This document shows positions 59,460 to 64,000 of a stretch of 64,000 bases of DNA, one piece after another. Under the pieces are notes generated by a model. It did no database searches, was not told the origin of the DNA, and saw only the letters and a program-made list of their open reading frames with translations. The stretch spans positions 124,001-188,000 of the forward strand of contig JBBTCH010000001.1 in NCBI GenBank assembly GCA_038043245.1, read 5' to 3'. Each line of letters opens with the position of its first letter. Position 1 is the stretch's first letter. A program made the position numbers and the translations under genes. Source of the stretch: JACPFV01 sp038043245 (GTDB lineage: Bacteria; Pseudomonadota; Gammaproteobacteria; Nevskiales; Nevskiaceae).

Positions 59460-61385
59460 ATGCTTTCCAATGCACGCGCGGCCCCGGCTGCGAACGACTC
59501 CTTAGACAGCGCGATTGAGCATGCACGTGACGCCGTGCTCGCACTGCAAAAGCCGGACGGTCACTGGTGCTTCGAGTTCGAGACCGACTGCACGATCTCG
59601 GCGGAATACATCCTGATGATGCACTTCATGGACGAGATCGACGAGGTGCTGCAGGAAAAACTGGCGCGCTATATCCGCCACAAGCAGATCCGCGACGGCC
59701 ACGGCGGCTGGCCGCTGTATTACGGCGGTGCGCTGGATATCTCCTGCACGGTCAAGGCGTATTACGCGCTGAAAGCAGCCGGCGACAAGCCTGACGCGCC
59801 GCACATGCGCCAGGCGCGCGAGGCGATCCTTGCGCGCGGCGGCGCGGCCAGGAGCAACGTATTCACCCGCATCCTGCTGGCGATGTTCGCGCAGGTGCCG
59901 TGGCGTGCAGCGCCGTACGTTCCGGTCGAGATCATGTTGCTGCCGAAATGGTTTTTCTTCCACGTCGACAAGGTGGCGTACTGGGCGCGCACAACGATGG
60001 TACCGCTGTTCATTCTGTGCACGCTGAAGGCGCGGGCGCGCAATCCGCGACAGATCGGCATTCGCGAGCTGTTCTTGACGCCGCCGGAGCTGGAAAAAAA
60101 TTATTTTCACGCCAATGGATTCATCAGCAATCTGTTTCTCGTGCTGGACAAGCTGGGCCGCAGCATTGATTCCCTGATACCGAAATCGCTGCGTCAGCAT
60201 GCGATCAGGAAGGCCGAGGCCTGGTTCCTGCCGCGGCTCAACGGTGTGGACGGTCTCGGTGCGATTTTCCCGCCGATGGTCAACGCCTACGAGGCGATGG
60301 ACCGGCTCGGGTACGAGAGGAATCACCCGGCGATGGTCACCAGCCGCAAGGCCTTGCGCGGGTTGATCGTGGAGTGTGCCGACGGCACGGCGTACTGCCA
60401 GCCTTGTGTATCACCGCTCTGGGACACCGGCTGGGCAGCGATGTCGCTGCTACGCGCAGGCGGCGGCGAGCGTACCGACGCGGCGGTGAAAAAAGCCCTG
60501 GCCTGGCTGGCGCCGAGGCAAGTGCTGGATCTCAAGGGCGACTGGGCGGTGAACGCGCCTGACCTCGCACCCGGCGGCTGGGCGTTCCAATACGCCAACG
60601 CGTATTACCCCGACCTTGATGACACGGCAATGATTGCGGGCCTGATGCACGTGGCGGATAAAAAAACGCCGTATCGAGAACGCATCGAGCGCGCCGCCGA
60701 CTGGCTGGTGGGCATGCAGTGCAGCAACGGCGGATTCGCGGCGTTTGACCGCGACAACACCCACTATCACATCAACCAGATTCCCTTCGCCGATCACGGC
60801 GCCATGCTCGACCCGCCGACCGAGGATGTCACCGGCCGCGTGCTCGCCTGCCTCGGCGTGCTCAAGCGCGACAAGGACAAGGCCGCGATTGCACGCGCCA
60901 TCGAATACATCAAATCCACCCAACAGCCGGACGGGTCGTGGTGGGGGCGCTGGGGTACCAACTACATCTACGGCACCTGGAGCGTCATCGCCGGGCTGGC
61001 GCTGGTGGGCGAAGACGTGCAGCAGCCGTATATTCGCAAAGCGATTGACTGGCTGCTGTCGTTGCAGCACGCCGACGGCGGCTGGGGCGAGACCAACGAT
61101 TCCTTCCACGACCCGAAACTCGCAGGCACCAACAACGGTGTCAGTACGCCGCAATCCACCGCCTGGGCATTGCTCGGGCTGATGGCGGTCGGCGAAGCGC
61201 ATTCGCCAGCGGTGAAACGCGGCGTTGATTGGTTGCTGACGAAACAGCATGCCGACGGTTTGTGGCCCGATCCTTCGTACAACGCGCCCGGATTCCCACG
61301 GGTGTTCTATCTCAAGTATCACGGCTACACCGCCTATTTCACGCTGTGGGCGCTCACGCGCTACCGGCAGTTGACCGCGCGTTAG
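59460..61385 (+). CDS. shc: Squalene-hopene cyclase
   Basis: A 641-residue enzyme. The catalytic D-x-D-D-T-A motif is D-L-D-D-T-A-M near residue 385. Several QW repeats are visible, for example Q-K-P-D-G-H-W near 30, Q-Q-P-D-G-S-W-W-G near 490, Q-H-A-D-G-G-W-G near 540 and K-Q-H-A-D-G-L-W near 597. It cyclises squalene to hopene at the membrane. ATG 59460 was chosen because upstream frame overlaps the squalene synthase gene out of frame. It follows that gene by 11 bases. Confidence 0.95.
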   Translation: MLSNARAAPAANDSLDSAIEHARDAVLALQKPDGHWCFEFETDCTISAEYILMMHFMDEIDEVLQEKLARYIRHKQIRDGHGGWPLYYGGALDISCTVKAYYALKAAGDKPDAPHMRQAREAILARGGAARSNVFTRILLAMFAQVPWRAAPYVPVEIMLLPKWFFFHVDKVAYWARTTMVPLFILCTLKARARNPRQIGIRELFLTPPELEKNYFHANGFISNLFLVLDKLGRSIDSLIPKSLRQHAIRKAEAWFLPRLNGVDGLGAIFPPMVNAYEAMDRLGYERNHPAMVTSRKALRGLIVECADGTAYCQPCVSPLWDTGWAAMSLLRAGGGERTDAAVKKALAWLAPRQVLDLKGDWAVNAPDLAPGGWAFQYANAYYPDLDDTAMIAGLMHVADKKTPYRERIERAADWLVGMQCSNGGFAAFDRDNTHYHINQIPFADHGAMLDPPTEDVTGRVLACLGVLKRDKDKAAIARAIEYIKSTQQPDGSWWGRWGTNYIYGTWSVIAGLALVGEDVQQPYIRKAIDWLLSLQHADGGWGETNDSFHDPKLAGTNNGVSTPQSTAWALLGLMAVGEAHSPAVKRGVDWLLTKQHADGLWPDPSYNAPGFPRVFYLKYHGYTAYFTLWALTRYRQLTAR

Positions 61386-61395
61386 TCCGTTGCCC

Positions 61396-61472
61396 TTCGA
61401 CAAGCTCAGGGCGAACGGAATAAATATGGACCGCTCATGCTGAGCTTGTCGAAGCATGAGCTTGTCGAAGCA
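61396..61472. repeat. TTCGACAAGCTCAG intergenic repeat
   Basis: TTCGACAAGCTCAG (61396-61409) is inverted at 61440-61453, and TGAGCTTGTCGAAGCA is repeated in tandem (61441-61456 and 61457-61472). Sequences of this kind are common dispersed repeats in proteobacteria. The last base of the tandem copy is the A of the hpnG start codon. Confidence 0.7.
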
Positions 61473-62164
61473 TGAGCGGCGTCGGCATCGTGGTGGCGCT
61501 CGCCAGCGAGGCGAGGGCGCTCACTCCACGCCATCTGCCACCCAGCGAAATCTTTGGCATCGCGCCAGGTGTCGATGCGGTGCTGTGCGGCATGGGTCCG
61601 GCGGCCGCCGGGCGTGCAGGGCAGCGACTGGTGGAACTGGGTGCTGACGCACTGATGGTGTTCGGCGTTGCCGGTGCGCTTGATGCCCAGCTCATCCCCG
61701 GTGACTTGGTATGTCCTGAAACCGTGCTGGATGAGCACGGCGCTCGCTACACCACCGACACCGAATGGCGCGCGCGAGAGTTCGCGGGTCCCGGCGGCGT
61801 GCTGCTGAGTGTCAGCAAGGTATTGACCGACGCCGCCGCCAAGTCCGTGGCACGTTCGCGTTTTGGCGCGCATGCTGTGGATATGGAGAGTGCAGCTGTG
61901 GCAGCGGTGGCAAAAGCACATGGCCTGCCTTTGCTGGTCGTGCGCGCAATTGCGGACGATGCGGCCACTGCGATCCCGCAGGCGATTTCAGACAGTGTGG
62001 ATGCCTATGGACGGCCAAGGCCATTGGCGCTGATTTCAGCTTTACTGCGATCCCCCTCGGCTGCGTTCGCTCTGCCACGTCTGGCCGCCAGCATGAATCG
62101 GGCGCTGTCGGCGCTCAGCGCAATCGTGGAAAAATCAGGGCCGCATTTCGGGTGGAAGACATGA
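61472..62164 (+). CDS. hpnG: Hopanoid-associated nucleoside phosphorylase HpnG
   Basis: A 230-residue protein of the nucleoside phosphorylase (PNP/UDP) fold: V-A-L-A-S-E-A-R-A-L near residue 7, V-F-G-V-A-G-A-L near 63, V-D-M-E-S-A-A-V near 135 and A-I-A-D-D-A near 160. HpnG removes adenine from adenosylhopane to give ribosylhopane, so extended C35 hopanoids are likely. The ATG lies at the edge of a dispersed repeat; no strong ribosome-binding site is visible. Its stop overlaps hpnA (ATGA). Confidence 0.88.
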   Translation: MSGVGIVVALASEARALTPRHLPPSEIFGIAPGVDAVLCGMGPAAAGRAGQRLVELGADALMVFGVAGALDAQLIPGDLVCPETVLDEHGARYTTDTEWRAREFAGPGGVLLSVSKVLTDAAAKSVARSRFGAHAVDMESAAVAAVAKAHGLPLLVVRAIADDAATAIPQAISDSVDAYGRPRPLALISALLRSPSAAFALPRLAASMNRALSALSAIVEKSGPHFGWKT

Positions 62165-63168
62165 CGGTTGTTGCAACGCCTCGGCTGAGTCTGGTCACCG
62201 GCGCCACCGGCTTTGTCGGTTCCGCGGTAGTTCGACGATTACTGAAAGCAGGCAGTGCAGTGCGTGTTCTGGCGCGGCCCGGTTCGGATCGGCGCAATCT
62301 GCTGGGTCTCGACGTCGAAGTCGTCGAAGGCGACCTGACGAACCCGCCGTCGCTCGCACGCGCCTGCGCCGGCTGCGACGCGCTGTTTCATGTCGCTGCC
62401 GATTACAGAACCTGGGCGCCGAAATCGCAGGAGCTGTATCGCGCCAACGTCGACGGCACTCGCGCGGTGTTGCAGGCGGCGAGCGGGGCGGGCGTCCGGC
62501 GTGTGGTCTACACCAGCAGTGTCGCCGTACTCGGCATCCCCAAGGACGGAACGCCCGGCGACGAGGAAACGCCGGTCAGCGTCAACGACATGATCGGCCA
62601 CTACAAGCGCTCCAAGTTCCTAGCCGAAGAGGTCGCTGACGAATTCTTCAAGGCGGGCTTGCCCATCGTCATCGTCAATCCTTCGACGCCGATCGGCCCG
62701 CGCGACATCAAGCCGACGCCGACCGGACGCGTCGTGCGCGAAGCCGCTGCCGGGAAAATGCCGGCGTATGTCGATACCGGGCTGAACATCGTTCATGTGG
62801 ACGATTGCGCCGAAGGCCATTGGCTGGCGTATCAAAAAGGCCGGGTGGGTGAGCGTTACGTGCTTGGCGGGACCGACATGGCGTTGCGCGAAATTCTTGA
62901 AATGATCGCGACTATCGTCGGCCGCAAGCCGCCCAAGCTGCGATTGCCGCATGCGGCAGTGATGCCGGTGGCGTATGTCGCCGAGGCGGTCGCCAAGCTC
63001 ACCGGCATCGCGCCGGTGGCCACGATCGAAGAGGTGCGGATGTCGAAGAAGCTGATGTATTTTTCCAGCGACAAGGCGCGTCGGGAGCTGGGTTATGCGC
63101 CGCGTCCTCCGCGAAAAGCGCTGGAAGATGCCATTCAGTGGTTCCGTGACAACGGATATCTGGGCTGA
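62161..63168 (+). CDS. hpnA: Hopanoid-associated sugar epimerase HpnA
   Basis: A 335-residue short-chain dehydrogenase of the NAD-dependent epimerase type. The NAD loop is T-G-A-T-G-F-V-G near residue 14, the catalytic pair appears as T-S-S-V-A near 118 and Y-K-R-S-K near 143, and N-P-S-T-P-I-G-P near 173. It is named for its regular presence in hopanoid clusters; the exact reaction is unsettled. It is translationally coupled to hpnG. Confidence 0.88.
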   Translation: MTVVATPRLSLVTGATGFVGSAVVRRLLKAGSAVRVLARPGSDRRNLLGLDVEVVEGDLTNPPSLARACAGCDALFHVAADYRTWAPKSQELYRANVDGTRAVLQAASGAGVRRVVYTSSVAVLGIPKDGTPGDEETPVSVNDMIGHYKRSKFLAEEVADEFFKAGLPIVIVNPSTPIGPRDIKPTPTGRVVREAAAGKMPAYVDTGLNIVHVDDCAEGHWLAYQKGRVGERYVLGGTDMALREILEMIATIVGRKPPKLRLPHAAVMPVAYVAEAVAKLTGIAPVATIEEVRMSKKLMYFSSDKARRELGYAPRPPRKALEDAIQWFRDNGYLG

Positions 63169-63262
63169 TTCCTGACATTAAAAGCCAGTGCATGTTGCGG
63201 TGCAGCAAGGTAAAATGAACGCCGTTGAAATAAACATCTAAGGCTTTGATTAAGAAGCAGTG

Positions 63263-64000
63263 ATGAATACCGCAACCGCATTGGCCCACCCCAATATCGC
63301 CCTGGTTAAATACTGGGGCAAGCGCGATGCTGTGCTCAATCTGCCTGCGGTCGGTTCGCTGTCCATCACCCTGGATAAGATCTGGACGCAAACCCGGGTG
63401 AGTTTTGATCCCCAGTTCAAGCAGGACAGTCTGAGTCTCAACAATCGCGAAGACGCAGGCGAATCCAAGCGTGTCAGCGCCTGCCTGGACCTGTTGCGTA
63501 AACGCGCCGGGGTCGATTGGAAGGCTCGGATCGAGAGCCAGAACAACTTCCCCACCGCCGCCGGTCTCGCTTCCTCCGCCTCGGGATTCGCCGCGCTGGT
63601 GGTTGCGGGTGAGCAGGCCTTGGGGCTCAAGCTGGCGGCCGAAGAAAAATCAGCATTGGCGCGTCAAGGTTCGGGTTCCGCCGCGCGCTCGATTTTCGGA
63701 GGCTATGTGGAGTGGGCTCGTGGCACGCGCGCCGATGGCAGCGACTCCGTCGCCAAACCCCTGCTCGATGCCGACGCGTGGCCGCTCGGTGTCGCCGTGG
63801 CGATCACCTCCACCGCCGCCAAGGAAACCGGTTCGACCGAGGGCATGAATCGCTCGGCCGAGACTTCGCCGTACCAGCAGGCCTGGGTGGATTCCCAGGA
63901 ACAGGACCTGACGGTTGCACGCGCGGCGATCCGGTCACGCGATTTCGAGAAACTGGCCGAGATCTCCGAACACAGCTGCCTGAAGATGCACGCACTGGCG
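63263..64000 (+). CDS. mvaD: Diphosphomevalonate decarboxylase (N-terminal part)
   Basis: The first 246 codons of a GHMP kinase-type enzyme that continues past the window end. The decarboxylase signature N-I-A-L-V-K-Y-W-G-K-R-D is at residues 11-22, and the ATP loop P-T-A-A-G-L-A-S-S-A-S-G near 94-105. It converts mevalonate diphosphate to isopentenyl diphosphate. This marks a mevalonate pathway, uncommon in gammaproteobacteria, next to the hopanoid genes it would supply. It follows hpnA by 94 bases. Confidence 0.9.
   Translation, partial: MNTATALAHPNIALVKYWGKRDAVLNLPAVGSLSITLDKIWTQTRVSFDPQFKQDSLSLNNREDAGESKRVSACLDLLRKRAGVDWKARIESQNNFPTAAGLASSASGFAALVVAGEQALGLKLAAEEKSALARQGSGSAARSIFGGYVEWARGTRADGSDSVAKPLLDADAWPLGVAVAITSTAAKETGSTEGMNRSAETSPYQQAWVDSQEQDLTVARAAIRSRDFEKLAEISEHSCLKMHALA

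Overview
The window reads as a high-GC gammaproteobacterial chromosome. The best clues are gene orders: valS-holC-pepA divergent from lptF-lptG, pcnB-folK-panB-panC-panD, fur divergent from bamE next to recN and nadK, and smpB close to ssrA. A hopanoid locus and a mevalonate-pathway gene at the right end point away from the enteric or pseudomonad groups and would fit a Nevskiales/Solimonadaceae-type organism. That placement is inference and cannot be settled from the sequence alone.

Layout. 1-1062: tail of an ABC transporter ATPase and a pirin. About 1180-7300: a small integrated element lying against the 3' end of ssrA. It carries a tyrosine integrase, an AlpA-like regulator, a DUF3987 replication-type protein, a coupled 68-residue protein, a DUF5681-like protein, an unknown 218-residue protein and an AT-rich YdcK-like beta-helix protein. 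Copies of TTGCCCCTA at both ends look like integrase arm sites. 7301-12122: tmRNA, a class III nucleotide cyclase, smpB, a sodium symporter, rnfH, bamE and fur. 12129-14683: recN and nadK.

14768-23222: branched-chain amino acid genes (ilvH, ilvC, leuA) together with pssA, interrupted by a PPIase/HupE/DUF3604 trio. leuA is preceded by a leucine-rich leader peptide. 23236-25672: type 4 uracil-DNA glycosylase, rimI and a UMF1-type transporter. 25632-30652: an acyltransferase and a TgpA/DUF58/MoxR set that is split by a yjbR-like gene on the other strand. 30706-40606: patatin lipase, a palindrome-rich gap, valS-holC-pepA, a MITE-like palindrome, lptFG and an RDD protein.

40622-45625: a cysteine-cluster protein, a tandem pair of tRNA-Glu genes (the first disrupted in its T loop by a 90-nt hairpin-rich insert), pcnB with no canonical start codon, folK, and the whole pantothenate set panB-panC-panD. 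45680-54589: 2OG-Fe(II) oxygenase-like protein, pgi, queG, nnr, tsaE, N-acetylmuramoyl-L-alanine amidase, DUF4105 and DUF3015 proteins. 54693-64000: mutL, then an isoprenoid block. ispA makes the prenyl diphosphate, a squalene synthase and squalene-hopene cyclase make hopene, HpnG and HpnA act on the hopanoid side chain or locus, and a mevalonate diphosphate decarboxylase runs off the window end.

The most unusual items are the interrupted tRNA-Glu copy, the pcnB start, the leuA leader, the ssrA-linked element, and hopanoid genes next to a mevalonate-pathway gene.
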